DNA of 58,029 nucleotides, taken from DASQHW01 sp038209365. GTDB taxonomy: Bacteria; Actinomycetota; Acidimicrobiia; IMCC26256; PALSA-610. This document shows positions 16,063 through 23,471 of this stretch, one piece after another. A model generated the notes under the pieces. It was not told the origin of the DNA. It saw only the letters and a program-made list of their open reading frames with translations, and did no database searches. The stretch is from contig JBBQXS010000028.1 in the NCBI GenBank assembly GCA_038209365.1, positions 1-58,029 of the forward strand, read 5' to 3'. The position numbers were made by a program, and so were the translations under genes. Numbering within the stretch: position 1 is the stretch's first letter; each line of letters opens with the position of its first letter.

Positions 16063-16257
16063 TTAGCCGGCTTGTGTGTATCGAGACGCCAGGTACGCGT
16101 CGACGTCCGGTTCCGATACCCGGAACGACCGCCCGACTCGCACGGCCGGCAACTCGCCGGCCTTGATGAGCCGATACACGGTCATCGATGACACTCGCAT
16201 CAGATCGGCGACTTCCTGCACTGTCAGAAAGCGCGCCTTGCTCAAACCGTTGCCCAC
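16063..16257 (-). CDS. Small excisionase-type helix-turn-helix DNA-binding protein
   Basis: 64 aa, HTH_17/MerR-like winged helix: LTVQEVADLMRVSSMTVYRL is the helix-turn-helix and GELPAVRVGRSFRVSEPDVD the wing. It resembles the excisionase-like regulators conserved in actinobacteria near proC (distantly BldC-like), not phage excisionases; no integrase or att site is nearby. GTG start 16257. It may be a monomeric DNA-binding regulator; targets are unknown. Confidence 0.8.
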   Translation of the reverse strand: MGNGLSKARFLTVQEVADLMRVSSMTVYRLIKAGELPAVRVGRSFRVSEPDVDAYLASRYTQAG

Positions 16258-16345
16258 GCGGAGAACTCCCTACTCCAGCCCAGACACGAGCGTACGCCGC
16301 TGCGCTCGAAGTTGTCGAGGGTCAACTCCCGTGGAGTGTGGGAAG

Positions 16346-17167
16346 TCACATTTCGGGAGGACTCGGGCGGGCCGGCATGGACTCGAGCCCACTGATCACG
16401 CTCGAGTACGCCCGGGGCGCACGATCGGTTCGCAGGGGGACCAGGGTGCACCGCTCACCCCGGGCCGCGGCGACCGCGAGTCCGCCGCGATCGAGACCCG
16501 CGAGGGCGACGACCTCGACACCGGCTTCCCACGCGACTTCGGCGAAGGGGCCGTCGGCGACGACGAGCGCGGGTCGGGGCAGGATGAACAGCCACTCACG
16601 TGCCGCCTCGCCGTCACCGGTCGCGCAAAGGGCATGGCCGTCGGTGACCGCGGCGACCCCGTCCACCCAGCGCAGGAACCGGGGCGAGCGACCGTCCGCC
16701 CGGATCGGGCCGACGTCGGCCAGGTCCGGGACGTCCGCGCCCGCAGCGCGTGCGAGGCGCACGAACGCGAGGTGCAGAGGGAGCAACGAGGCGGGTGCAG
16801 CCGTCGCGACGGCGATCCGGCCTCCCGCGGCACCGACGGCACGGATCCGGGCCGCAGACCGGCGAACGGCGGCGAATGTGCGGGCGGCGTCGATCGCCGG
16901 CGTCTCGGGGATCGCGCCGAAGACCTCGGTGAACGCCGCCCAGGCGTCGAGGATCGTCAGGCCGCGGATCGGAAGGAGCTCACCGAGTGCGCTGCGGTCC
17001 CCCGCGACGATTCGTTCGACGAATCTGCGCAGCTCGGTGCGGCCGGGGGCGCCGGCTCCACCGGCGACCTTCGCCCGTTCGAGCAACTGCTCGGGAGTCG
17101 CCGGCGGCACGTGGTGCACGGCAGCCGGGTGCGGCTCGAGCCTGGGCGGCCGGTTCCGGGCCTTCAT
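16346..17167 (-). CDS. Conserved-looking protein of unknown function next to proC
   Basis: 273 aa, ATG 17167. Soluble, Ala-rich alpha/beta protein. The segment GGRIAVATAAPASLLPLHLA followed by FVRLARAAGADV has the look of a Rossmann-like or phosphatase-like core, but I do not recognise the family and see no catalytic motif I can name. Its stop lies 89 bases from the start of the HTH gene and its start 15 bases from the proC stop, so it is probably cotranscribed with proC. Confidence 0.65.
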   Translation of the reverse strand: MKARNRPPRLEPHPAAVHHVPPATPEQLLERAKVAGGAGAPGRTELRRFVERIVAGDRSALGELLPIRGLTILDAWAAFTEVFGAIPETPAIDAARTFAAVRRSAARIRAVGAAGGRIAVATAAPASLLPLHLAFVRLARAAGADVPDLADVGPIRADGRSPRFLRWVDGVAAVTDGHALCATGDGEAAREWLFILPRPALVVADGPFAEVAWEAGVEVVALAGLDRGGLAVAAARGERCTLVPLRTDRAPRAYSSVISGLESMPARPSPPEM

Positions 17168-17181
17168 CGTCCGCGCATGCG

Positions 17182-17985
17182 CTAGCCCGCGCCGAGCTCG
17201 CGGGAGCGACGCGTCGCGGCCACGACCGCGTCGAGGATCGCGGCGCGCACGCCGTGCGCCTCCAGCTCTCGCAGTCCCGCCGCGGTCGTGCCCCCGGGCG
17301 ACGTCACGGCCGCCCGCAGCGTTTGCGGGCCGGCCTCGTCACGGGCGAGCAATGTGGCGGAGCCGAGCAGCGTCTGCACCACGAGGTCCTCGGCGACCGG
17401 GCGCGTCAGGCCGACGAGTACGCCCGCTTCGATGAGCGCCTCGGCGACGAGGAACACGTACGCCGGGCCGGAACCCGAGAGTCCGGTCACGGCGTCGAGG
17501 GACGCTTCGCCGACGCGCACCACGATGCCGACAGCACCGAGCAGTCGCTCCGCCAGGTCGAGATGATCCGCGCGCGCATGCGTCCCCGGCGCGATCGCGG
17601 AGGCGCCGATGCCGACGACGGCCGGCGTATTCGGCATCGCGCGCACCACCGGCCGGTCCGGCGCGAGATGTTCGATCGTTGCGATCGTGACCCCCGCCGC
17701 GATCGACAGCAGGAGCGTTTCGACACCGAGGGCCGGGAGCGCGGTCTCGAGCGTCGCCGGCACATCGGCTGGCTTCACGGCGATGATCACGACATCGGCA
17801 TCGGCAACCGCCCACGCGGCGCTCGGCACCACACGCACCTTCGGAAACTGCTGTTCGAGCGCGACCCGACGCTCACCGTCGATCTCTGCGATCGACAGGG
17901 CGTCGGCCTCCCAACCGCCATCCAGCAGGCCGCCGACGAGGGCCGCGCCCATCTTTCCGCCGCCGAGCAGCGCAATGCGCGACAT
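17182..17985 (-). CDS. proC: Pyrroline-5-carboxylate reductase
   Basis: 267 aa; NADPH-dependent last step of proline synthesis. Seen: GGGKMGAALVGGLL nucleotide-binding motif, VIIAVKP, VRAMPNTPAVVGIG, and the C-terminal dimer signature LSGSGPAYVFLVAEAL followed by SPGGTTAAGL. ATG 17985 gives the normal MSRIALLGGG start; the frame is open for another 65 codons upstream but that part has no ProC similarity. It supplies proline, the reverse of the putA pathway at 47 kb. Confidence 0.95.
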   Translation of the reverse strand: MSRIALLGGGKMGAALVGGLLDGGWEADALSIAEIDGERRVALEQQFPKVRVVPSAAWAVADADVVIIAVKPADVPATLETALPALGVETLLLSIAAGVTIATIEHLAPDRPVVRAMPNTPAVVGIGASAIAPGTHARADHLDLAERLLGAVGIVVRVGEASLDAVTGLSGSGPAYVFLVAEALIEAGVLVGLTRPVAEDLVVQTLLGSATLLARDEAGPQTLRAAVTSPGGTTAAGLRELEAHGVRAAILDAVVAATRRSRELGAG

Positions 17986-18145
17986 CGTGACGAGGGTAAT
18001 CCCGGGGAGAGGGGAGGCCGTTCGTATCCGGCGCAGAAAAAGCGTCGGCGGCGGACGCGCGGGGGCCCGAGGAACCTTCGGATCCAGCCCCGCACTTCCC
18101 CGAACGGGGCCGATCCTCCCGCACCTCGGGCCCGTCGACATTCGC

Positions 18146-18175
18146 ACGGTAGCACGTGCCCTGCGCACACTACAA
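18146..18175 (-). promoter_or_regulatory. Possible promoter for the proC operon
   Basis: Read on the minus strand: TTGTAG (18175-18170), an 18-base gap, then TACCGT (18151-18146). It is a reasonable actinobacterial -35/-10 pair about 160 bases upstream of proC and the only candidate in this gap, but single matches like this occur by chance. Confidence 0.3.
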
Positions 18176-18182
18176 GGCATCT

Positions 18183-18206
18183 TGAGATGTATTTTTTACA
18201 ATCTCA
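18183..18206. terminator. AT-rich inverted repeat after the ybjN-like gene
   Basis: TGAGAT and ATCTCA flank a loop containing TTTTTT, with a further GTA/TAC pairing and one bulged base. It sits 4 bases past the stop of the minus-strand ybjN-like gene and is strikingly AT-rich for this DNA. It may be a terminator, though the T run is in the loop rather than after the stem, or a regulator-binding site in front of the proC promoter. Confidence 0.35.
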
Positions 18207-18209
18207 CGT

Positions 18210-18683
18210 TCAGCGGGGTTTTCCGAAGCCGAGGCGTATCGCAGGCTGGAACCAGCGCTCGACGAGCTCGTAGAGCACGCCGATGATGCGGTCGAGCTCG
18301 TCGATGTCGAGGTGCTCCAACAGCACGCGACCGACGAGATAGATGTCGCCGTCGGGACCGATCGAGAAGTGTGCGGCGTAGGTCGTGTGGTTCCGCTGCA
18401 GCAGGAACCGGTACAGCTCCTCGTGGTGTGCCGGCGGGTCCGGCATGAAATACACCTCGTAGCGCAGCGTGCGCTGATGAAGATCGAAGTAGATCGTCGC
18501 CGCGTCCCGCCCTTCGCATCCGAAGCGCACGTACCAGCGCGGTATGGCAGGGTCGTACTCGACCGTCTGCACCCATTCCTCGCGCCGCACCGGGCCTTCG
18601 AGGTGCGCGGCGATCATGTCGTGCTTCGCGCGCCGGACCCCGGGATCGAGCGGCCGATCGGGTGAGTCCGGCGTCGACTGCAC
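18210..18683 (-). CDS. YbjN-domain protein
   Basis: 157 aa from GTG 18683, which lies 2 bases after the mshA stop; the long frame upstream is antisense to mshA and is discarded. The sequence (WYVRFGCEGRDAATIYFDLH, then RTLRYEVYFMP, then HFSIGPDGDIYLVGRV) is typical of YbjN/type III chaperone-like folds, which are thought to work as chaperones or regulators. The mshA-ybjN order is conserved in mycobacteria (as I recall, Rv0486-Rv0487), which supports both calls. Confidence 0.85.
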   Translation of the reverse strand: MQSTPDSPDRPLDPGVRRAKHDMIAAHLEGPVRREEWVQTVEYDPAIPRWYVRFGCEGRDAATIYFDLHQRTLRYEVYFMPDPPAHHEELYRFLLQRNHTTYAAHFSIGPDGDIYLVGRVLLEHLDIDELDRIIGVLYELVERWFQPAIRLGFGKPR

Positions 18684-18685
18684 GC

Positions 18686-19909
18686 TCAGTCGCAGCGGAC
18701 GAGCGCGCGCGCGACCAGGTCGCCATAGAGGCGTCGCAAGCGCGCCGCGGTCATGCTCCACGAGTAGCGCAGCGAGCGCGCCGCCGCGTTCGATCCCATC
18801 TCGAGGCGCATCTGGTCCAACGCAAGCAACTTCTCGACCGGTCCCGCGTAGTCCGACGGGTCCCGTCCTTCGACGAGGAATCCCGTCTTGTCCTGATCGA
18901 CCAGCGAACGCAGTCCGCCCACGTCGGCGGCAACGACCGGCGTGCCACAGGCCGCGGCTTCGAGTGCCACCAGCCCGAAGGACTCGGCGCGTGACGGCAC
19001 CAGACACACGTCGGCGGCGCGGTAGTAGTCCGCGAGCCGTTCGTGGCGCTGGGGCTGCACCCAGCGGATCCTGGCGCCGACACCGAGGTCGTCGGCGAGC
19101 GCACGCACGCGCCGCAACTCGTTTTCGCCGTCGCTTCCGCTCGGGCCGCCGACGACGACGAGCGCGACCGAGGGGTCGTCGAGCGCGGCGAGACACCGCA
19201 CTGCGAGGTCAGTGCCCTTCAGCGGTTGGATACGACCCACGAACAGGAGCACGCGCGGCGCGTCGATCCCGAGGCGGCGTCGGGCGGCTTCGCGATCACC
19301 GGGCGAGAACACGAGATGGTCGACACCGGGCGGCACGACCTCGATGCGCCGTGGTTCCGCGTCGTACAGGCCCGAGAGCTGCGCGCACTCGTCCCCGGTC
19401 GAGGCGAGCATCAGGTCCGCACACGCAACGACCTCGTGCTCGACACGTGAGCGGTGGTCGGGATCGTCGTCGATTCCGGCGTCGGCCTTGACTCGCGCGA
19501 GCGTGTGGAACGTCGCCACCAGTGGCAGATCCAGCAAGTGCTTCAGCCGATGCGCGACGGCTCCCGAGAGCCAGTAGTTGCCGTGCAAGACCTCCACCGG
19601 ATCCTGCTCGAGCATGCGTGAAAGGGCCGCGTCGACGAACGGCTCGACGAGCTCGTGCAGCGCGTGCTTCGGAACCGGAAAGCGCGGGCCGGCATCCACG
19701 TGCAGCACGCGGAAGCCGGGTTCGACCTGCACGATCGCAGGCTGGGTGAGTGACTCGGCACGCGTGTACACGTCGCATTCCACGCCCGCGCGCGCAAGCG
19801 CCGAGGCGAGCGCTCGTACATACACGTTCATGCCACCCCCGTCGCCCGCGCCCGGTTGGGCGAGCGGGGACGTGTGCATCGAGAACACGGCGATGCGGCG
19901 CGCTGACAT
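18686..19909 (-). CDS. mshA: D-inositol-3-phosphate glycosyltransferase (mycothiol biosynthesis)
   Basis: 407 aa GT4-family retaining glycosyltransferase that transfers GlcNAc from UDP-GlcNAc to 1L-inositol-1-phosphate, the first step of mycothiol synthesis. Seen: SMHTSPLAQPGAGDGGGMNV with the Gly-rich loop, HGNYWLSGAVAH, FHTLARVKA, FVGRIQPLKGTDLA, and the UDP-binding SRAESFGLVALEAAACGTPV. The gene is a marker for actinobacteria. ATG start 19909. Followed directly by the ybjN-like gene. Confidence 0.93.
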   Translation of the reverse strand: MSARRIAVFSMHTSPLAQPGAGDGGGMNVYVRALASALARAGVECDVYTRAESLTQPAIVQVEPGFRVLHVDAGPRFPVPKHALHELVEPFVDAALSRMLEQDPVEVLHGNYWLSGAVAHRLKHLLDLPLVATFHTLARVKADAGIDDDPDHRSRVEHEVVACADLMLASTGDECAQLSGLYDAEPRRIEVVPPGVDHLVFSPGDREAARRRLGIDAPRVLLFVGRIQPLKGTDLAVRCLAALDDPSVALVVVGGPSGSDGENELRRVRALADDLGVGARIRWVQPQRHERLADYYRAADVCLVPSRAESFGLVALEAAACGTPVVAADVGGLRSLVDQDKTGFLVEGRDPSDYAGPVEKLLALDQMRLEMGSNAAARSLRYSWSMTAARLRRLYGDLVARALVRCD

Positions 19910-19957
19910 CGGGTCGGAGGTTAGCCAAGTGCGCTGGAACCGAGGTCGTCTCGTAGA

Positions 19958-20350
19958 TCAGCCCGCTTCGGCGTTGTGGTCGGAGTGTTCGGCCTGGAAC
20001 GATCGGTAGATCTCGATCAAGACCTGTTTTTGCCGGTCGCTGATCATCGGGTCGCCGACGATCGCCGCGACGAGGTCGATCGTCTCCTGGCCGGCGCCCC
20101 GATCGTCGAGGATTCCGGCGCGCACGTACAACGTCTCGGCCGAGATCGACAGCCCGCGCGCGATCGCCTGGAGAATGTCGGCCGAAGGCTTGCGCAGCCC
20201 GCGCTCGATCTGGCTCAGATACGGGTTCGAGATGCCGGCGAGCTCGCTCAGCTTCCGCAAGGACAGGCGCGCGTTGCGGCGTTGATCCCGGATGAACTCT
20301 CCGAGATCGTGCAAGCGCGTCTCAATCGTGTCGATCGACTCCGGCGTCAT
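19958..20350 (-). CDS. XRE-family helix-turn-helix regulator
   Basis: 130 aa from ATG 20350, which overlaps the stop of the RsiG-like gene (ATGA). The HTH is LRKLSELAGISNPYLSQIER (about 31-50), followed by a helical C-terminal part, LSISAETLYVRAGIL. It resembles the short XRE regulators conserved in actinobacteria (for example the mycobacterial Rv0474 type). Translational coupling to the RsiG-like gene suggests a shared regulatory task. Target unknown. Confidence 0.85.
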   Translation of the reverse strand: MTPESIDTIETRLHDLGEFIRDQRRNARLSLRKLSELAGISNPYLSQIERGLRKPSADILQAIARGLSISAETLYVRAGILDDRGAGQETIDLVAAIVGDPMISDRQKQVLIEIYRSFQAEHSDHNAEAG

Positions 20351-20862
20351 CCCGCGGTTCCGGCGACCTTCCTCGCCGCGATCTCGTGCTCGAGCGCGTC
20401 GATCACACCGTGCATGTCGTGCCGCAGCCCCGAGAGCTCGTGTTCGAACGTTCCGAGGCGGTCCAGAGTGTCGGCCAGCTCGGCATCGCTCACGTGCGGC
20501 AGGTTTCCCAGCATCGTGTCCGCGAGGAGGTTCTCGCGTCCGTCGGGCCACCGCAGCTCGAGCGCGGGCGCGTCCGGGGGAGGAAGGCGCGTGTCGGCGA
20601 TCGCCGGACGCGCGGAGTCGCCGCTCAGGATGCGCGGGAGGTCCTTGACGAGGTCACCCACGCTGCCACCCCGCTCACGACGGTCGCGTTCCGCGCCGAG
20701 GATCTCGATGCGACCCTGCGCCAGCCGGCGAAGATATGAGAGCGCGTTCTCCACGTCCACGCACTCGCCTTTCATCTCGCGCAACTCGTCGAGTGCGCGC
20801 GCGTCGAGATCCGACGCGAATTGCGGTTCGAGGAGTCGGTGAATGCGTTCCGTCGGAATCAC
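20347..20862 (-). CDS. RsiG-like protein: candidate c-di-GMP-binding anti-sigma factor
   Basis: 171 aa. Two long amphipathic helices (about 20-70 and 125-165) are joined by a Pro-rich linker, the expected antiparallel hairpin. RsiG of Streptomyces binds c-di-GMP through E(X)3S(X)2R(X)3Q(X)3D on each helix. Here helix 1 has E38, S42, R45, Q49, E53 and helix 2 has E140, S144, R147, H151, D155: the exact spacing twice, with one substitution in each (D to E, Q to H). GTG 20862 is the only upstream start; the purine-rich AAAGAGG lies unusually close to it. Overlaps the XRE gene by 4 bases. A WhiG/FliA sigma factor, the known type of partner, is in the window at 38.4 kb. Binding of either is not shown. 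Confidence 0.72.
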   Translation of the reverse strand: MIPTERIHRLLEPQFASDLDARALDELREMKGECVDVENALSYLRRLAQGRIEILGAERDRRERGGSVGDLVKDLPRILSGDSARPAIADTRLPPPDAPALELRWPDGRENLLADTMLGNLPHVSDAELADTLDRLGTFEHELSGLRHDMHGVIDALEHEIAARKVAGTAG

Positions 20863-20952
20863 CCTCTTTGCAACGGGGGAGACTGGCCGCGCCAGGCTAG
20901 TGCCGGGCCGGCACGACCTCGGCCAACCCGATATCGATCAACCCTGTATCGA

Positions 20953-22047
20953 TCAACAGTGTGCGGTCAGGGTCGGATACGGGTCGATCTGCCTGCCGTT
21001 CGGTCCGCCGACCCGGATCTCGAAGTGCAAGTGGGACGCGCCGCCGTCGGCGTTTCCGCTGCTGCCCACATGGCCGATCAGCTCCCCGGCTTGCACGGCG
21101 CGTGCGCCGCCGACGTAGTCATCGAGGTGCGCGTAGTAGTACGTGTTTCCGTCGCTGCCGTTGACGTACGCGGCATTGCCGCCGAGTGGATCGCTCTGGA
21201 AGAACACCGACCCATTGGTCACCGCGACGAGCGGCGTACCCGAGGCAGCGAACACGTCGTTGCCCTTGTGCGAGCGGCCTCCGCTTCTCGGCTCACCGAA
21301 GTCGTCTCGGAACGACAGCGCGCCTTGGACCGGGCAGACCCACGTGCCTCCCACGATGATCTGGCCCGCGCTTGCGCCGCCACCCGTGTCGCCGAGCTGC
21401 GCACGAGCTTCCGCGCGCGCCTGCGTGACGCGCACCGCGAACTCGGACTCGCGCTTCTCGGCCACGAGCCTTGCGCGCAGTGCCTGCTCGGCTCGTTGGG
21501 CCTCATCGACCGCACGCGTCGTGCGCGCTTCGCGCTTCTTCAGGTCTCGAAGCGTCTTCTCCTGGCGCTTGATCGCGTTGCGCAATGACGTGCCGCGTCG
21601 CTGCAGCTCGCTCGTGATCCCGGCCAACTGATCGATCGCCTCGTTGCCGCGCGCGTTGACACGGTCCAACATCGTCGCCCGGCGCGCCGCGTCCATGACG
21701 TCGCCGTCGCCACCGATGAGGTCCTCGATCATCACCGTCCCGCCTCGGTACGCCGCCACGGCACGCAGGCGAGCGAGCTTCGCCAGGCGTTGCTGGTCGA
21801 CGCGCAGGTGGTCGATCGCGTTCCCCGTCTCCGCGATCTGATCCTCGAGATGGAAATACCGGGCCTCGGCATCCTTCAGATCGGCCACGGTCTTGTTCGC
21901 GGCCTTGATCGCGTCGGTCACGCGCGCCTGTGCCGCTGCCAACGGATCAGCCGCCTGCGCGGTGCGGGGAAGGACCAGCAGCGCGAGGGACACGACCAGG
22001 CCGAGGACGGCGCGGCGCAGGAGTGAGGACCTTACGGAGATGCGCAC
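20953..22047 (-). CDS. Secreted M23 peptidase / murein hydrolase activator with coiled coil
   Basis: 364 aa. Signal peptide at 1-33 (cleavage near TAQAAD), long coiled coil (about 35-215), then an M23 (LytM) domain. Zinc residues H260 and D264 in SHKGNDVFA and H341 in SHLHFEIRV are present, with H339 as catalytic partner, so the domain is probably active on peptidoglycan cross-links, unlike EnvC-type degenerate domains. GTG start 22047. The coiled coil is related to that of the Rpf-like protein at 30.4 kb. A role in cell separation or wall turnover is likely. Confidence 0.9.
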   Translation of the reverse strand: MRISVRSSLLRRAVLGLVVSLALLVLPRTAQAADPLAAAQARVTDAIKAANKTVADLKDAEARYFHLEDQIAETGNAIDHLRVDQQRLAKLARLRAVAAYRGGTVMIEDLIGGDGDVMDAARRATMLDRVNARGNEAIDQLAGITSELQRRGTSLRNAIKRQEKTLRDLKKREARTTRAVDEAQRAEQALRARLVAEKRESEFAVRVTQARAEARAQLGDTGGGASAGQIIVGGTWVCPVQGALSFRDDFGEPRSGGRSHKGNDVFAASGTPLVAVTNGSVFFQSDPLGGNAAYVNGSDGNTYYYAHLDDYVGGARAVQAGELIGHVGSSGNADGGASHLHFEIRVGGPNGRQIDPYPTLTAHC

Positions 22048-22113
22048 GAACGGAAAAACGCTACCAGTGTTGGGAAAAGGTCACGCCATCTCTGACACGG
22101 CGTCGGCCACGAG

Positions 22114-22386
22114 TCAGGTATCGGCAGGAACGGCGCCGCCACTGACCGGCGGGAGGACCGCGACCTCGTTGCCATCGGCAAGGACCGTCTCTGCGCCCCG
22201 CGCCGGTTCGTCGCCATCCACCCAGACCCGGGCGCCCGACAGGACGTTCCCGAACTCCGGCCCGTACCGATCGCAGGCGGCCGCGAGCATCTCGCGCAGG
22301 CTCGTGCCGTCCGGCAGGTCGAACTCGTCGCTGCCGAGGCCTGCGGCCTGGCGGGCCGCGGCAAACAGCCGCAGCCTGAGCGTCAC
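22114..22386 (-). CDS. MoaD/ThiS-family ubiquitin-like sulfur carrier with a C-terminal extension
   Basis: 90 aa beta-grasp protein: MTLRLRLFAAARQAAG at the start, DGTSLREMLAA, and VLPPVSGG near the end. Sulfur carriers normally end exactly at Gly-Gly, which is adenylated and thiocarboxylated; here six residues (AVPADT) follow the GG. The protein would need trimming, as in QbsE-type carriers processed by JAMM proteases, or cannot be activated. The sequence itself gives no sign of a frameshift. GTG 22386 overlaps the DksA-like stop (GTGA). Confidence 0.85.
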   Translation of the reverse strand: MTLRLRLFAAARQAAGLGSDEFDLPDGTSLREMLAAACDRYGPEFGNVLSGARVWVDGDEPARGAETVLADGNEVAVLPPVSGGAVPADT

Positions 22387-22745
22387 GACTGGCGGCGGTC
22401 GACGTTGGTGCGGGCGGCCGGCAACGCCTCGAGCCGTTCGGGATCGATCGGCTCGCCGGTGACCTCGTCGAGACCGTAGGTGCCGTCGTCCACGCGTTGG
22501 AGCGCCGCCTCGATCTCGGCCAGCTCTGATTCGAGCCGCTCGAGGATCGACAGGTCCTTTTCTCGTTCGAAGGTCTCCGACGCCTGGTCGGCCGGGTGCT
22601 GGTCGTAGTGCGTGAGCTCACCAGTCTGTTCGGACTCTTCCTGGTCGAGGCCCTCGCTACGCAACCCTGCAATCAGATCCGTGACCCTGTCCCGCTCGTG
22701 GGCGAGACGCTCACGCGCCTGCGATGCGTCATATGCCTGCGTCAT
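22383..22745 (-). CDS. DksA/TraR-family protein lacking zinc-finger cysteines
   Basis: 120 aa from ATG 22745. N-terminal coiled coil with the tip segment HYDQHPADQASE (47-58), then the C-terminal zinc-finger fold region DDGTYGLDEVTGEPIDPERL (86-105) ending in TNVDRRQS. The family pattern GTYGxC...GxPI...RLxAxP...C..C is kept except that every cysteine is gone, so no zinc is expected. Such proteins can still insert into the RNA polymerase secondary channel; I infer a transcription role but cannot show it. Longer open frame upstream is antisense to the LON gene. Confidence 0.85.
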   Translation of the reverse strand: MTQAYDASQARERLAHERDRVTDLIAGLRSEGLDQEESEQTGELTHYDQHPADQASETFEREKDLSILERLESELAEIEAALQRVDDGTYGLDEVTGEPIDPERLEALPAARTNVDRRQS

Positions 22746-22779
22746 GACGCGCGAGGGTACCCAGCCGCGCCCGACGCCG

Positions 22780-23418
22780 TCACTCGCCGGGTTCGTCGAG
22801 GTCGAGACGCGCGCGGAACTCGTCGGCGCGCTCGCCGAGCAGCGTCGTGAGCATTTCGAGTCGCGTCGCCGCGTTCGCGGCCTCGAGCACACGCTGCGCG
22901 TCGAGTGGACCGATCGGCGCGAGGGCAGCGGCTTCGTACGACGCGCGAACCGGGTCGGCATCGAGGGCCGGCACCTCGTGGACCCGCGGGTCGAGACGCT
23001 GGACCAGGGCCGCCACCACTGCGAGCGCAGCAACGACACGGTCGCGCGCTTCACGATCAGCCGTGCCGTGGGCCGGTTCGTCGGCAAGGGCGACGACTTC
23101 GGCGTGCGGATAGGGATCGTCGGGCAACCAGCGCGTGACCCTCACGCGGCTCATCCCCACCGTGGCGAGCGCGTATCCGCCGTCCGGAAGCTCGGCGGCC
23201 TGCACGACCCGGGCGATGGTTCCCGTGTCGAACCGCACGTCGCCCCCGCCGACCTCACTGCCCCGCTCGATGAGCACGACGCCGAACTCGTGATCACCGT
23301 CCAGCACGTGCCGCATCATCACGCGATAACGCGGCTCGAACACGTGCAACGGCAACAACCCGTACGGAAACAGCGCGGTTCCCAATGGGAACATCGGCAT
23401 GATCCGGCTCTCGGTCAT
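22780..23418 (-). CDS. LON N-terminal substrate-binding domain protein
   Basis: 212 aa, ATG 23418. It opens with MPMFPLGTALFPYGLLPLHV and FEPRYRVMM, the hallmark of the LON_substr_bdg domain, and has neither an ATPase nor a protease domain; length is typical for stand-alone LON-domain proteins in actinobacteria. It could act as a substrate adaptor or chaperone. Three tandem 14-base repeats lie just upstream, between it and the SirB1-like gene. Confidence 0.85.
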   Translation of the reverse strand: MTESRIMPMFPLGTALFPYGLLPLHVFEPRYRVMMRHVLDGDHEFGVVLIERGSEVGGGDVRFDTGTIARVVQAAELPDGGYALATVGMSRVRVTRWLPDDPYPHAEVVALADEPAHGTADREARDRVVAALAVVAALVQRLDPRVHEVPALDADPVRASYEAAALAPIGPLDAQRVLEAANAATRLEMLTTLLGERADEFRARLDLDEPGE

Positions 23419-23429
23419 CGTGCGAGTCC

Positions 23430-23471
23430 TCGCATCAATTCCCTCGCATCAATTCCCTCGCATCAATTCCA
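23430..23471. repeat. Three tandem 14-base direct repeats
   Basis: TCGCATCAATTCCC occurs at 23430 and 23444, and with one change at 23458. The last copy contains the stop codon of the SirB1-like gene (TGA as TCA at 23463-23465), so the array looks like repeated duplication of that gene's 3' end. It lies within the leader of the LON gene and might alter its translation. Confidence 0.8.

Noticed and set aside
16063..16257. Excisionase of an integrated element
   Set aside because: The HTH resembles phage excisionases, but there is no integrase, att repeat or tRNA nearby and the type is a common chromosomal regulator in actinobacteria.
20347..20862. Phasin or heparin-binding haemagglutinin-like protein
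   Set aside because: A coiled-coil protein beside an XRE regulator recalls the mycobacterial Rv0474-Rv0475 pair, but the Lys/Ala/Pro-rich tail is missing and the two spaced c-di-GMP signatures fit RsiG better.
23430..23471. A CRISPR-like array
   Set aside because: The 14-base repeats are directly adjacent without spacers and no cas genes are present.
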